Below the pieces are notes generated by a model. It searched no databases and was not told where the DNA came from. It saw nothing but the letters and a program-made list of their open reading frames with translations. Both the position numbers and the translations under genes were made by a program. A stretch of DNA of 64,000 nucleotides from an uncultured Algibacter sp. (GTDB taxonomy: Bacteria > Bacteroidota > Bacteroidia > Flavobacteriales > Flavobacteriaceae): positions 124,001 to 188,000 of the forward strand of contig NZ_CANLZX010000003.1 in assembly GCF_947495675.1 (NCBI RefSeq). The letters are read 5' to 3'. Positions 1 through 9,273 of this stretch are shown piece after piece. Each line of letters begins with the position of its first letter. Position 1 is the stretch's first letter.

Positions 1-1428
1 AGAACTATCATCTGTTAAGGAATCTGTTGTACGCATACTAGTAATAAGCTTTACAGGCGAGTACTGTGTAGATTTTGCACAAATTGGCAGCCCGACATTA
101 GCCATAACTATGTGTAAAGAAACCGTTCTTAAAAAGGTGCTTTTCCCAGCCATATTAGCACCAGTAACTATTAAAAACTGCTCATTATTAATAGTTAAAT
201 CGCTATCAATTCTTTTTTCTTTATTTAATAATGGATGCCCCAAATCTTTTGCTTTAATAACCGAACCTTCATTTACAATTTCAGGAAATACAAATTCAGG
301 ATTATTATAGGTATAGTTACCAAGAGAATTATAAGCATCAAAAAATGATACAACTTCAAACCAATCGGACACCTTATTACCATATTGTTTAATCCATTGT
401 TCTATACGATAGCTGTTCTTTATATCTGTTAAAAAATAACCATTCCCAAAAATAGCACCAATAAGGTTATTTCGATTATCTAAGGCATCTAATGACTTTG
501 AAAATGTTTTAAAAATACTTGAAGCTTTTTTATCGCCAGACTGAATTTGATTTTGCTTTTGCTGTAATAATTCAGAAGTAAAAGATTCGTTTTCTATTAA
601 ATCTAATAACGTTGCATATTGACGAAACGTATCTCGAATTTTATCGGTATTTGAGGCTAATATATTTATCTTTTTAAGGTACAAACCACTTATTGCTAAA
701 CCTAAAAACAACCAATACCCTATTAAGGCTTTATTAGTAATAACATCTATAATGGTAAGTATAAATAAAATTATAGATGTTAAACTAAACACCAACGGAA
801 GCCATGACATTATTTTAGGCAAAAATAATTTATGATTTTGTAACCAATTTATAATATATTTTGCAGGCGTTTCAACATCAACTAAACTAGAAGTTGCCGA
901 ATAATATTGACGCCATTTGGGTTTAGAACTCAGCTCTTTTATAGCCTCTTGCCTTAACGTAATATTTTCAACATTATTAGCTTTTAAGGCGTTTGCTAAT
1001 TTTTTTCTGCCCTCCTTTATTGTTGTTCTATTTATATATTGAAAAAAAGAACCTCTCCCAAACAAATCAATATCTAGGCTATAAAAGTGGCTAGGGTCTT
1101 GAAAATCTAAACCTTCATTTCTATCATGAAATTGGCCTGCTGCTATTTTAATTTCTTCCTTGTTTATAGCTACTAACGCTTTATTAAAATTACGTTGCCG
1201 CTTAATATCGGTATATTTTGATAGTAAATAAACAAATACAATGATGCCAAAAACCCCAACAGAAACAGCTATTTGCCATTTACCAAAGAAAAAATAAATC
1301 GCAAAACCTGTTATTAAAAAAACGAATAAACGCAACGTACTAAGTAGCGTCATTTGTTTATATAATTTTTTAACTTCTGTTTGGTAAGTTTCTAGATGTG
1401 TTTTGTAGTACTCTAAAGGGTTTTCCAT
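1..1428 (-). CDS. Membrane-anchored MutS-like ATPase, partial (C-terminal part beyond left edge)
   Basis: The reading frame starts with ATG at 1428 and runs off the left edge, giving 476 codons without a stop. Residues 423-430 (GANMAGKS) are the Walker A loop of the MutS ATPase family, followed by TFLRTV. Hydrophobic pairs at about 32-49/52-70 and 207-228/236-252 predict membrane segments, and there is no MutS mismatch-recognition domain at the N-terminus. This architecture is found in MutS-related proteins of Bacteroidota, usually near 600 residues, so about 120 residues should lie outside. Its role is not known to me. It is probably not a classical mismatch-repair MutS, because membrane anchoring and the missing domain argue against that. 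A terminator separates it from the downstream-numbered peptidase gene on the same strand. Confidence 0.85.
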   Translation of the reverse strand, partial: MENPLEYYKTHLETYQTEVKKLYKQMTLLSTLRLFVFLITGFAIYFFFGKWQIAVSVGVFGIIVFVYLLSKYTDIKRQRNFNKALVAINKEEIKIAAGQFHDRNEGLDFQDPSHFYSLDIDLFGRGSFFQYINRTTIKEGRKKLANALKANNVENITLRQEAIKELSSKPKWRQYYSATSSLVDVETPAKYIINWLQNHKLFLPKIMSWLPLVFSLTSIILFILTIIDVITNKALIGYWLFLGLAISGLYLKKINILASNTDKIRDTFRQYATLLDLIENESFTSELLQQKQNQIQSGDKKASSIFKTFSKSLDALDNRNNLIGAIFGNGYFLTDIKNSYRIEQWIKQYGNKVSDWFEVVSFFDAYNSLGNYTYNNPEFVFPEIVNEGSVIKAKDLGHPLLNKEKRIDSDLTINNEQFLIVTGANMAGKSTFLRTVSLHIVMANVGLPICAKSTQYSPVKLITSMRTTDSLTDDSS

Positions 1429-1454
1429 TTTAATTTAATGTGCCATAAAGAAAC

Positions 1455-1481
1455 AAAAAAGCCCTGAAATTATTTCAGAGC
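1455..1481 (-). terminator. Intrinsic terminator after the zinc peptidase gene
   Basis: A hairpin (CTGAAAT/ATTTCAG with outer GC pairs, 1461-1481) is followed on the minus strand by six T at 1460-1455. It lies just after the stop of the peptidase gene at 1505 and before the MutS-like start at 1428. Confidence 0.6.
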
Positions 1482-1504
1482 TTTAAAATTTATATTTTTT
1501 AAAA

Positions 1505-2215
1505 TTAATCTCGTCCTCCAAAAACTTGTAAAGCCCAATACAATAATGAAGCTATCGCTCCAATTGCAGCAACTAAGTATGTTCTTGCTGCCCATTTTAA
1601 AGCGTCCTCCGACCCCTTATATTCATCTGGAGTAACCATGTTTTTATTTTTTAGCCAAGCTAAAGCCCTATTACTAGCATCATACTCTACAGGTAATGTA
1701 ATAACACTAAATAGAGTTGCAAAACTCATCATAGCTAGACCAGCAATAGCCACCCATTGCCCCATTGCACCAATAGCGTTAGATGCCATTAAAGCAATAC
1801 CTCCAAACACGACCCATTGCGACATACTTGAAGTAATTTGCACAACTGGTACTAATTTAGAACGCATAGTTAAATAACTATATGCTGTAGCATGCTGTAC
1901 AGCATGACCAACTTCATGTGCAGAAACAGCTGCTGCTGCTGCATTTCTTTGGTTATAAACAACCTCACTTAAATTAACAGTTTTATCTCTTGGATTATAG
2001 TGGTCTGTTAATTGACCTTTCGCAGAAATAACCTTAACATCTGTAATACCATGGTCTGCTAACATTTTCTCAGCAATTTCAGCACCGCTCATTCCGTTTC
2101 TTAAATGTACTTGAGAATATTTTTTAAATTTTCTTTTTAATTGATTACTAACTAACCAACTTACAAGCGATATAGCTCCTATAAGTATGTAGTAGCCTGT
2201 ATATCCTGTCATCAT
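1505..2215 (-). CDS. Membrane zinc metallopeptidase (YugP-like, Zn_peptidase_2)
   Basis: A 236-residue integral membrane protein with hydrophobic segments at about 6-24, 125-180 (two or three) and 210-230. The HEVGH motif at residues 100-104, inside SAHEVGHAVQHA, is a gluzincin-type zinc site: the two His bind zinc and the Glu is catalytic. Length and motif fit the YugP/PF04298 family rather than HtpX, which is longer. The substrate is unknown. It may act in membrane protein quality control, but that is inference. A good Bacteroidota promoter (2251-2283) precedes it and a hairpin terminator follows, so it is probably a single-gene transcript. Confidence 0.9.
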   Translation of the reverse strand: MMTGYTGYYILIGAISLVSWLVSNQLKRKFKKYSQVHLRNGMSGAEIAEKMLADHGITDVKVISAKGQLTDHYNPRDKTVNLSEVVYNQRNAAAAAVSAHEVGHAVQHATAYSYLTMRSKLVPVVQITSSMSQWVVFGGIALMASNAIGAMGQWVAIAGLAMMSFATLFSVITLPVEYDASNRALAWLKNKNMVTPDEYKGSEDALKWAARTYLVAAIGAIASLLYWALQVFGGRD

Positions 2216-2250
2216 ATTTTTTTAAATTTTTAAATTCTTTTTAAATATAG

Positions 2251-2283
2251 CAAAAATAAAGCCAATGTTTAAAACTGAACAAA
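2251..2283 (-). promoter_or_regulatory. Bacteroidota-type promoter of the zinc peptidase gene
   Basis: Minus-strand TATTTTTG (2258-2251) matches the TAnnTTTG -7 box. A TTTG -33 element at 2283-2280 is 21 bases upstream of it. The start codon at 2215 leaves a leader of about 30 nt. Confidence 0.6.
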
Positions 2284-2305
2284 TGTCAGCATTATACTTT
2301 ATAAA

Positions 2306-2346
2306 AAAACGTCTAAAAACTTAATAAATAAGTAATCAGACGTTTT
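2306..2346 (-). terminator. Terminator after ald
   Basis: Perfect 9-bp stem AAAACGTCT (2306-2314) / AGACGTTTT (2338-2346) with a 23-nt loop. On the minus strand it ends in a T tract. It lies 20 bp after the ald stop codon. Confidence 0.55.
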
Positions 2347-2366
2347 AAAATATAAATTATTGAAAT

Positions 2367-3461
2367 TTAGGCCATTTCCATATCAAAAGCCTCAGCAATT
2401 TCTTTGTAAACAATTTTTCCTTTTACTATGTTTAATCCTTTTGCTAAAGAGGCATTACCATTACAAGCTTTTTTCCAGCCTTCATTTGCTAATTTAATAA
2501 CATATGGCAAAGTAACATTAGTTAATCCCATAGTAGAAGTGTAAGGTACTGCACCAGGCATATTTGCTACACTATAATGCACAACCTCATCAATAATATA
2601 AGTTGGGTCTTGATGTGTTGTTGGTTTAGTAGTCTCAAAACAACCACCTTGATCTACAGCCACATCAACCATAACAGTTCCTGGTCGCATATCTTTCAAC
2701 ATATCTTTAGTTATTAATTTTGGTGCTTTAGCTCCTTTAATTAATACACCACCAATAATTAAGTCTGAATCTACAATATGTTTTCTAATGTTATATTCAC
2801 TAGAAAACTCACTAACAACATTATTTGGCATGACATCACTAACATGACGTAAAGCTTTCATATTAATATCTAAAATATGCACACTTGCGCCTAATCCTGA
2901 TGCCATACGTGCGGCTTGAATACCAACAACACCAGCACCTAATATTAAAACTTTTGCAGGAGGTACTCCAGGAATTCCACCTAACAATATACCACGTCCC
3001 ATAATTGGTTTTTCAAGATACTTAGCACCTTGCTGAACAGACATTCTACCTGCCACCTCAGACATTGGTATTAATAAAGGAAGAGAACCATCGGCATCTT
3101 CAACGGTTTCATAAGCAATACAAATAGCCTTACTTGCAATCATAGCATTTGTTAACACTTCACTAGATGCGAAATGAAAATACGTAAACACGACCTGATC
3201 TGGCTTAATTAATTTGTATTCTGGTTCAATAGGCTCTTTAACCTTTACAATCATATCGGCAACAGCATAGATCTCTTCAATAGTATCAAGAATTGTTGCG
3301 CCAGCACCGGCATAATCTTCGTCTAAAAAACCACTATTAAAACCTGCATTTTTTTGAACGTAAACGGTATGATTTCTTTTAGCAAGCTCAAAAACACCCG
3401 AAGGTGTCATACCTACTCTATTTTCATTATTTTTAATTTCAATAGGAACTCCAATATTCAT
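2367..3461 (-). CDS. ald: Alanine dehydrogenase
   Basis: A 364-residue protein of the usual family length. The N-terminus MNIGVPIEIKNNENRVGMTP is the typical Ald/PNT start, with the Arg and Lys positions that bind pyruvate. The FTYFHFASS segment carries the conserved active-site His, and VLILGAGVVGIQAARMA is the Rossmann NAD-binding loop. The enzyme interconverts L-alanine and pyruvate + ammonium using NAD, in the cytoplasm. A minus-strand TAATTTTG box (3500-3493) about 30 bp upstream is a possible -7 element. It stands alone, with a hairpin terminator behind it. Confidence 0.95.
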   Translation of the reverse strand: MNIGVPIEIKNNENRVGMTPSGVFELAKRNHTVYVQKNAGFNSGFLDEDYAGAGATILDTIEEIYAVADMIVKVKEPIEPEYKLIKPDQVVFTYFHFASSEVLTNAMIASKAICIAYETVEDADGSLPLLIPMSEVAGRMSVQQGAKYLEKPIMGRGILLGGIPGVPPAKVLILGAGVVGIQAARMASGLGASVHILDINMKALRHVSDVMPNNVVSEFSSEYNIRKHIVDSDLIIGGVLIKGAKAPKLITKDMLKDMRPGTVMVDVAVDQGGCFETTKPTTHQDPTYIIDEVVHYSVANMPGAVPYTSTMGLTNVTLPYVIKLANEGWKKACNGNASLAKGLNIVKGKIVYKEIAEAFDMEMA

Positions 3462-3631
3462 AAATATGATGTTTAAATGATGATAACTAAAGCAAAATTA
3501 AAACAATATTTTTAAATATTTTTGGTAAAACGACATTTTTGATAAATTATTTTCATCTAAAAACCGATTAACCTGTATTTTACATAATTTAAAATAAATT
3601 AACAGAAATTATACTCTAAAAAGATAAGCAC

Positions 3632-3892
3632 CTATTTTTTAGTATATTTTATTTTAAAAAACATTAATAAAAATGAAGATACTACAGTAATGCTATTAGC
3701 AAAAATCATAGATGGGCTTTTTTTTAAAAACCCATAAGTTAACCAAGCTAAAATTCCAACAAAAAACAAAAGTAACATAGGTAAAGATAAGCTAGACACA
3801 TCTTTAGTTTTCCAAGTTTTATAAACTTGCGGAAGAAATGCAGCTGTTGTTAAAATTGCTGCCACAAAACCAATAGTTTCAATATAATCCAT
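3632..3892 (-). CDS. SemiSWEET-family sugar transporter
   Basis: An 86-residue protein with three predicted transmembrane helices (about 5-22, 37-55, 62-80). The PQ-loop Pro21-Gln22 lies in FLPQVYKTW, followed by KTKDVSSLSL, the hallmark of bacterial SemiSWEETs. These work as homodimers and equilibrate small sugars across the inner membrane. The substrate here is unknown. It follows leuS on the same strand, with an 85-bp palindromic intergenic repeat (3914-3998) in between, so co-transcription with leuS is doubtful. Confidence 0.85.
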   Translation of the reverse strand: MDYIETIGFVAAILTTAAFLPQVYKTWKTKDVSSLSLPMLLLFFVGILAWLTYGFLKKSPSMIFANSITVVSSFLLMFFKIKYTKK

Positions 3893-3913
3893 ATTTAATC
3901 TTATAAATTAGTT

Positions 3914-3998
3914 GGGCGTTACCACAAGGGTCGGGCTATACGTTGCAAGTCCTCGCTCCATACTTACGCTGTGGGCTTTCCACTACTATCCCTAACGC
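3914..3998 (-). repeat. Intergenic inverted-repeat element, copy A (85 bp)
   Basis: Read on the minus strand it begins GCGTTAGGGATAGTAG and ends with TAGCCCGACCCTTG followed by a variant of GGTAACGCCC. These ends pair with each other (GCGTTA/TAACGC, GGG/CCC). Copy B at 52271-52356 shares both ends almost exactly but has a different centre. It lies between leuS and the SemiSWEET gene. It may be a folded RNA in the 3' region of the leuS transcript or a non-coding mobile palindrome. Confidence 0.75.
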
Positions 3999-4071
3999 GG
4001 CAGTGTAATACTCGTAATAATTTAGTTAAATCTAATAAACAACACTATTAAACGTTTTTAAAAAAACTAAA

Positions 4072-6894
4072 CTACCCAACAATATTTACAATTTTACCAG
4101 GTACCACAATCACTTTTTTAGGAGTTCTCCCTGCTAATTGTTCTTGAGTTTTTTCGTTTGCTAAAACAGCAGCTTCAATAGCATCTTTGCTCATATCCAA
4201 AGGTAATTCCATAGTAAAACGCATTTTACCATTAAATGAAATGGGGTAATTTTTACTGCTTTCTACTAAATGACTTGCATCAAACTCTGGAAAAGGCGCT
4301 GTTGAAATAGATTCAATATTACCCAACTGGCTCCATAACTCCTCAGCAATATGTGGTGCATAAGGCGAAATTAAAACCAATAGCGGTTCGAGTATATCTT
4401 TGGACGAACATTTTTGAGCCGTTAACTCGTTAGCCGCAATCATAAAAGTAGACACCGATGTATTAAAAGAGAAATTCTCAATATCTTCTTGTACCTTTTT
4501 TATGGTTTTATGCAACGTTTTAAGGTTGTCTTTAGTTGGTGCAGCATCTGTAACTTTAAGCCCATTATCATCTGCATACAATTTCCATAGTTTTTTAAGA
4601 AAATTATGAACTCCTGTAATACCAGCAGTATTCCAAGGCTTGTATTGTTCTAGCGGCCCTAAAAACATCTCATATAAACGTAAGCTATCTGCGCCATAAT
4701 CTGAAACGATATCATCAGGATTAACTACGTTGTATTTCGATTTAGACATTTTTTCAACGTCACGACCTACTTTATATACGCCATCCTCTAAAATAAATTC
4801 GGCATCTTTATAATCTTCTCCAAATTCACCATCAGATTTTAATCCTTCTATATCTAATTCATCAGAAGCATTAACGTACTTTACTTTTACATGTAGTGGC
4901 TGTACTTTTTTATCTTCAATTAAACCAGCAGATAAATAGGTGTTACTACCTTCTTCTCTGTATACAAAAGCACTAGTCCCCAAAATCATCCCTTGGTTAA
5001 TCAGTTTTTTTGCATACTCATTCACAGGAACAACACCTTTATCAAACAAGAATTTTTGCCAAAAACGAGAATACAGTAAATGCCCTGTAGCATGCTCGCT
5101 ACCACCAATGTATAAATCGACATCTTTCCAATAGTCCATAGCGTCTTTCGATGCTATTTCGTTTTGATTATCAGGATCCATATAACGATTAAAATAAAAC
5201 GAACTTCCTGCCCAACCTGGCATCGTATTTAACTCTAAAGGAAAAACTGTTTTTTCATCAATCAAGTCATTAGAAACCACCTCATTAGTTTTGGTATTCC
5301 ATGCCCAAACAATAGCATTCCCTAATGGCGGCTCACCAGTTTCGGTTGGTAAATATTTTTCAACTTCTGGTAGTTTTATTGGTAGATGCTCTGCAGCAAT
5401 CATTTGTGGCATACCATCAACATAATATACTGGAAATGGTTCACCCCAATAGCGTTGACGACTAAAAACAGCATCGCGTAAACGGTAATTCGTTTTACCT
5501 TCGCCTTGTCCAATTTGTTCCAACTCGTATATAGCTCGTTTGGTTGCTTTTTTATAATTCATACCGTTTAAGAAATCACTATTTCCTATTACGGTTTTTT
5601 CTTTATCTGAAAATGCTTCTTCAGATATATCAACACCATCAAAAATATTAGGAATTGGTATATTAAAATAATTCGCAAAAGCATAATCGCGCTCATCGCC
5701 ACAAGGCACAGACATAACGGCTCCAGTACCGTAACCTGCAAGTACGTAATCGCCAATCCAGATTGGAATTGGCTCTTTAGTAAATGGGTGTTCGGCGTAG
5801 GCACCTGTAAACGCTCCTGAAATGGTTTTTACATCGGCCATTCTATCGCGTTCACTACGTTTTGCTGTAGCTAAAACATAAACATCTACATCTGCTTTTT
5901 GTTCTGGAGTGGTTATTTGAGACACTAATTTGTGTTCTGGTGCTAGTGTCATAAAACTTACTCCAAAAATAGTATCTGGCCTGGTAGTGAAAACATCAAT
6001 AACAGCATCACTTTCTTTAACTTTAAAAGTTACCGAAGCACCTACAGATTTTCCAATCCAGTTACGCTGACTTTCTTTTAGAGAATCTGTCCAATCAATA
6101 GTTTCTAAACCTTGAAGTAAACGTTCTGCATAAGCAGAAATACGCATGCTCCATTGTGTCATTTTTTTTCTAATTACAGAATGGCCACCACGTTCTGAAA
6201 CACCATTAACAATTTCATCGTTTGCCAAAACTGTTCCTAATGCAGGACACCAGTTTACCTCAGTTTCTGCCAAATAAGTTAAACGGTATTGTAATAATAT
6301 TTTTTGTTTCTTTTTTGATGAAAAACCATTCCATTCTTCAGCCGAAAACGATTCAATATTATCATCACAAACCGCATTGATAGTTCCATTTCCTTCTGTA
6401 GCAAAAATTGTTTCTAATTCAGAAATATCTTCAGCTTTATTAGTATCATTATTAAACCAAGAATTAAATAATTGAATAAAAATCCATTGTGTCCATTTGT
6501 AATAACTTGGATCTGAAGTACGAACCTCGCGAGACCAATCAAAAGAAAAACCAATTTGATCTAACTGGCGGCGGTATGTTGCAATATTCTCTTTGGTTGT
6601 TATAGCTGGATGCTGCCCTGTTTGTATAGCGTATTGCTCTGCAGGCAACCCAAAACTATCATACCCTTGAGGATGTAACACATTAAAGCCTTGGTGACGT
6701 TTATAGCGTGCATAAATATCTGAAGCAATATACCCTAAAGGATGTCCAACATGTAATCCAGCACCACTTGGGTAAGGAAACATATCCAAAACATAAAATT
6801 TTGGCTTATCACTTTTGTTTTCAGCTTTAAACGTCTGGTTTTTTGCCCAGTATTTTTGCCATTTGGCTTCAATTTCATTGAAATTGTACTTCAT
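4072..6894 (-). CDS. leuS: Leucyl-tRNA synthetase
   Basis: A class Ia synthetase of about 940 residues. The HIGH signature appears as HVGHPLGY near residue 50 and the KMSKS loop as EKMSKSKYN near residue 720. Between them lie the CP1 editing domain and a Bacteroidota-type insertion. It charges tRNA-Leu in the cytoplasm. ATG codons occur at 6900 and 6894. The second gives MKYNFNEIEAKWQ, the start common in this family, and I chose it. A minus-strand TAAATTTG box at 6924-6917 puts transcription start only some 15-20 nt upstream. Confidence 0.97.
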   Translation of the reverse strand: MKYNFNEIEAKWQKYWAKNQTFKAENKSDKPKFYVLDMFPYPSGAGLHVGHPLGYIASDIYARYKRHQGFNVLHPQGYDSFGLPAEQYAIQTGQHPAITTKENIATYRRQLDQIGFSFDWSREVRTSDPSYYKWTQWIFIQLFNSWFNNDTNKAEDISELETIFATEGNGTINAVCDDNIESFSAEEWNGFSSKKKQKILLQYRLTYLAETEVNWCPALGTVLANDEIVNGVSERGGHSVIRKKMTQWSMRISAYAERLLQGLETIDWTDSLKESQRNWIGKSVGASVTFKVKESDAVIDVFTTRPDTIFGVSFMTLAPEHKLVSQITTPEQKADVDVYVLATAKRSERDRMADVKTISGAFTGAYAEHPFTKEPIPIWIGDYVLAGYGTGAVMSVPCGDERDYAFANYFNIPIPNIFDGVDISEEAFSDKEKTVIGNSDFLNGMNYKKATKRAIYELEQIGQGEGKTNYRLRDAVFSRQRYWGEPFPVYYVDGMPQMIAAEHLPIKLPEVEKYLPTETGEPPLGNAIVWAWNTKTNEVVSNDLIDEKTVFPLELNTMPGWAGSSFYFNRYMDPDNQNEIASKDAMDYWKDVDLYIGGSEHATGHLLYSRFWQKFLFDKGVVPVNEYAKKLINQGMILGTSAFVYREEGSNTYLSAGLIEDKKVQPLHVKVKYVNASDELDIEGLKSDGEFGEDYKDAEFILEDGVYKVGRDVEKMSKSKYNVVNPDDIVSDYGADSLRLYEMFLGPLEQYKPWNTAGITGVHNFLKKLWKLYADDNGLKVTDAAPTKDNLKTLHKTIKKVQEDIENFSFNTSVSTFMIAANELTAQKCSSKDILEPLLVLISPYAPHIAEELWSQLGNIESISTAPFPEFDASHLVESSKNYPISFNGKMRFTMELPLDMSKDAIEAAVLANEKTQEQLAGRTPKKVIVVPGKIVNIVG

Positions 6895-7003
6895 TATCAT
6901 CCTTTTTAAGAAGTTGCAAATTTACGTTTTATAAATCAACTTAAAAACCTTTTATTTAATAGTTTATTCTTACTAAAACAATGAGTTTTTAATAATATAG
7001 ATT

Positions 7004-7011
7004 TACTTTTG
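7004..7011 (+). promoter_or_regulatory. -7 promoter box of the DMT permease gene
   Basis: TACTTTTG matches TAnnTTTG and lies 20 bp before the TTG codon at 7032, supporting that unusual start. No clear -33 element was seen. Confidence 0.45.
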
Positions 7012-7031
7012 AGAGCTTAAAATAAAAAGTA

Positions 7032-7946
7032 TTGAATTCAAATATTTATAAAGCCCACTTAGCACTTCTTGGCGCCAATTTAATTTATGGCGCTAATTAC
7101 ATAATTGCAAAAGGCATTATGCCTAATAAAATTAACCCTAATACTTTTGTTTTTATTCGTTTAGCTTGCTGTGTAATACTCTTTTGGTGTGTAAAATTTT
7201 TATTTGTTAAAGAAAAAATTGAATCTAAAGACTTATTTAGATTAGCACTTTGCGGTTTACTTGGCGCATCATCAAATATGCTATTTTTCTTTCATGGTAT
7301 TAATTTAACATCACCTGTGGATGCCTCCATAATAATGACAGTAACACCTGTAATTGTTTTAATATTTAGTTTTATAATTTTAAAAGAACCCATAACTAAA
7401 AACAAACTTGTAGGCATTACTATTGCTGGTATGGGAGCCATATTTCTCATTTTATATGGAAACAAAGCCGCTGGTACTAGTTCTTTTCTTGGTAATTTGT
7501 TTGTGTTTTTAAATGCATGCTGCTATGGCCTTTACCTAGTAATTGTAAAAACTTTAAAGAAAAAATACAACGCTATTACTATTATTAGTTGGATGTTTTT
7601 ATTTGGACTTCTATTTGTAACACCTTTTACTTTTAATGATTTTAATAACACTAATTTTGAAGCCTTTACAACAAACACATACTTGGTTATAGGCTATGTT
7701 GTGCTTTTTACTACCTTTTTTGCTTATTTATTTAATGTTTACGCACTAAATTTTGTTACCCCATCCGTAACAAGTAGCTACATTTATTTACAACCTGTAA
7801 TAAGTTTTATAATGGTAAGTGTTTATGCTTATATTTTAATGAAAGATGAATATGCTCAAGACATTAACTTAATTAAAATTTTAAGCTGTGTAATGGTAAT
7901 TATTGGCGTATATATTGTTAGCAAACCACCAAAGAAATTGGCCTAA
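7032..7946 (+). CDS. DMT-superfamily permease with two EamA domains
   Basis: A 304-residue protein with ten predicted transmembrane helices in two EamA repeats (about 8-140 and 150-298). The first repeat has the usual NLIYGANYIIAKGIM opening. Such inner-membrane proteins export or import metabolites, and the substrate cannot be told from sequence. The start is TTG at 7032. The next in-frame ATG (near 7119) would remove most of the first helix, so TTG is preferred, and a -7 box just upstream agrees. It diverges from leuS and is followed by ftsX 84 bp later. Confidence 0.85.
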   Translation: MNSNIYKAHLALLGANLIYGANYIIAKGIMPNKINPNTFVFIRLACCVILFWCVKFLFVKEKIESKDLFRLALCGLLGASSNMLFFFHGINLTSPVDASIIMTVTPVIVLIFSFIILKEPITKNKLVGITIAGMGAIFLILYGNKAAGTSSFLGNLFVFLNACCYGLYLVIVKTLKKKYNAITIISWMFLFGLLFVTPFTFNDFNNTNFEAFTTNTYLVIGYVVLFTTFFAYLFNVYALNFVTPSVTSSYIYLQPVISFIMVSVYAYILMKDEYAQDINLIKILSCVMVIIGVYIVSKPPKKLA

Positions 7947-8030
7947 TACAACAATGTTGATATGTTTTAGTTAATATAAATATATATTACATTTACTTTA
8001 TTATTTTTACATTATTAATCCAAATTACTC

Positions 8031-8909
8031 ATGAGTTCATCATTTGAAAAGCATCAAAAACGCAGACTTATATCTTCTTACTTTTCAGTTGTTTTAAGTA
8101 TTGCTTTAGTATTGTTTTTGTTGGGCTTATTGGGTATGCTTATTTTAAATGCTAAAAAAGTTTCAGACCATTTTAAAGAGCAAGTTGTAGTAACTATCTA
8201 CTTAAAAGATACTGCCAAAGATGTTGAGACTAAACAACTTGAAAAAAGTTTAGCAATGGCAGATTACGTGAAATCTACCGAATATGTATCAAAAGAGCAG
8301 GCTGCCGAATTTATGAAAGCTGAAAACGGTGAAGATTTTATGGATTTTGTAGGTTACAATCCACTTCAAAATTCAATAGATGTGCATTTAAAAGCTGACT
8401 ACGTGACTTCTGAACATCTTGAAAAAATATCTACTGAAGCGACAAATAAAAACTTTGTTGATGAAGTAACTTATGATAATGATTTGGTAAATCTCATGAA
8501 CGATAATGTAAAAAAAATCAGTTTTTGGGTACTTATAATTAGTGGTATTTTTACATTAATTGCCGTATTATTAATTAACAGCTCTATTAGATTAGCGGTT
8601 TACTCTAAACGATTTACAATTAAAACTATGCAAATGGTAGGTGCTACAAAACAGTTTATAAGAAGGCCATTTGTTTGGAAAAGTGTGCGTTTAGGTATGA
8701 TTGGCGCATTTTTAGCCTTAATAGGAATGGCCATTGTTTTATATTATTTAGACAAAACCTTTACAGAACTTGAACTGCTTAGCAACCCTATTTTAGTTAC
8801 AGCGTTATTTGTTTTTGTTTTTGCCTTAGGTATTATAATTACTTGGATAAGCACACACTTTGCAACCCAACGCTTCTTAAATTTAAGAACAGATGAGTTG
8901 TATTATTAA
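8031..8909 (+). CDS. ftsX: Cell-division ABC permease FtsX
   Basis: A 292-residue protein with the FtsX layout: one N-terminal helix (about 20-42), a periplasmic domain to about residue 163 with a VTIYLKD start, then three helices (about 165-188, 213-240, 250-275). FtsX partners FtsE at the septum and activates peptidoglycan hydrolases. In Bacteroidota ftsX is commonly followed by DUF3098, uppP and truB. Here DUF3098 follows at once, but uppP and truB lie 9 kb away behind a sugar cassette. ftsE is not in the window. Confidence 0.9.
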   Translation: MSSSFEKHQKRRLISSYFSVVLSIALVLFLLGLLGMLILNAKKVSDHFKEQVVVTIYLKDTAKDVETKQLEKSLAMADYVKSTEYVSKEQAAEFMKAENGEDFMDFVGYNPLQNSIDVHLKADYVTSEHLEKISTEATNKNFVDEVTYDNDLVNLMNDNVKKISFWVLIISGIFTLIAVLLINSSIRLAVYSKRFTIKTMQMVGATKQFIRRPFVWKSVRLGMIGAFLALIGMAIVLYYLDKTFTELELLSNPILVTALFVFVFALGIIITWISTHFATQRFLNLRTDELYY

Positions 8910-9007
8910 TCACAAAAAGGTAAAAAACGATAATTTAGAAAACCATTAACATCATTTTTCTAAATAAATCTTTTACTTTGCACTAAATTATTCTACGGAA
9001 TTTAATC

Positions 9008-9268
9008 ATGGGAGAAAAAAAACGTAAAGAAGAAGCAAAACCAATTTTTGTATTTGGAAAGAAAAACTACCAATTCATGTTTATTGGTCTAGCTATTATT
9101 GCACTTGGGTTTATTTTAATGTCTGGTGGTGGAAGTGATGATCCAAACGTTTTTAATCCTGAAATTTTTAGCTGGAGACGTATTCGATTAGCACCAACAT
9201 TAATTCTTATTGGTTTTGGTATTCAAATTTATGCTATTCTTTTAAATCCAGATAAAAATAACTTCTAG
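9008..9268 (+). CDS. DUF3098 small membrane protein
   Basis: An 86-residue protein with two predicted helices (about 22-40 and 60-80) joined by a short loop with SGGGSDDP and SWRRIRLAP. The N-terminus is charged (KKRKEEAK). It matches the DUF3098 family, found almost only in Bacteroidota and usually between ftsX and uppP. The function is unknown, but its constant position suggests a role in division or peptidoglycan precursor recycling. It ends 5 bp before the convergent manA stop. Confidence 0.88.
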   Translation: MGEKKRKEEAKPIFVFGKKNYQFMFIGLAIIALGFILMSGGGSDDPNVFNPEIFSWRRIRLAPTLILIGFGIQIYAILLNPDKNNF

Positions 9269-9273
9269 TTTAT

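Noticed and set aside
7946..8030. Terminator or promoter between the DMT gene and ftsX
   Set aside because: Only AT-rich sequence; no convincing stem or TAnnTTTG box.
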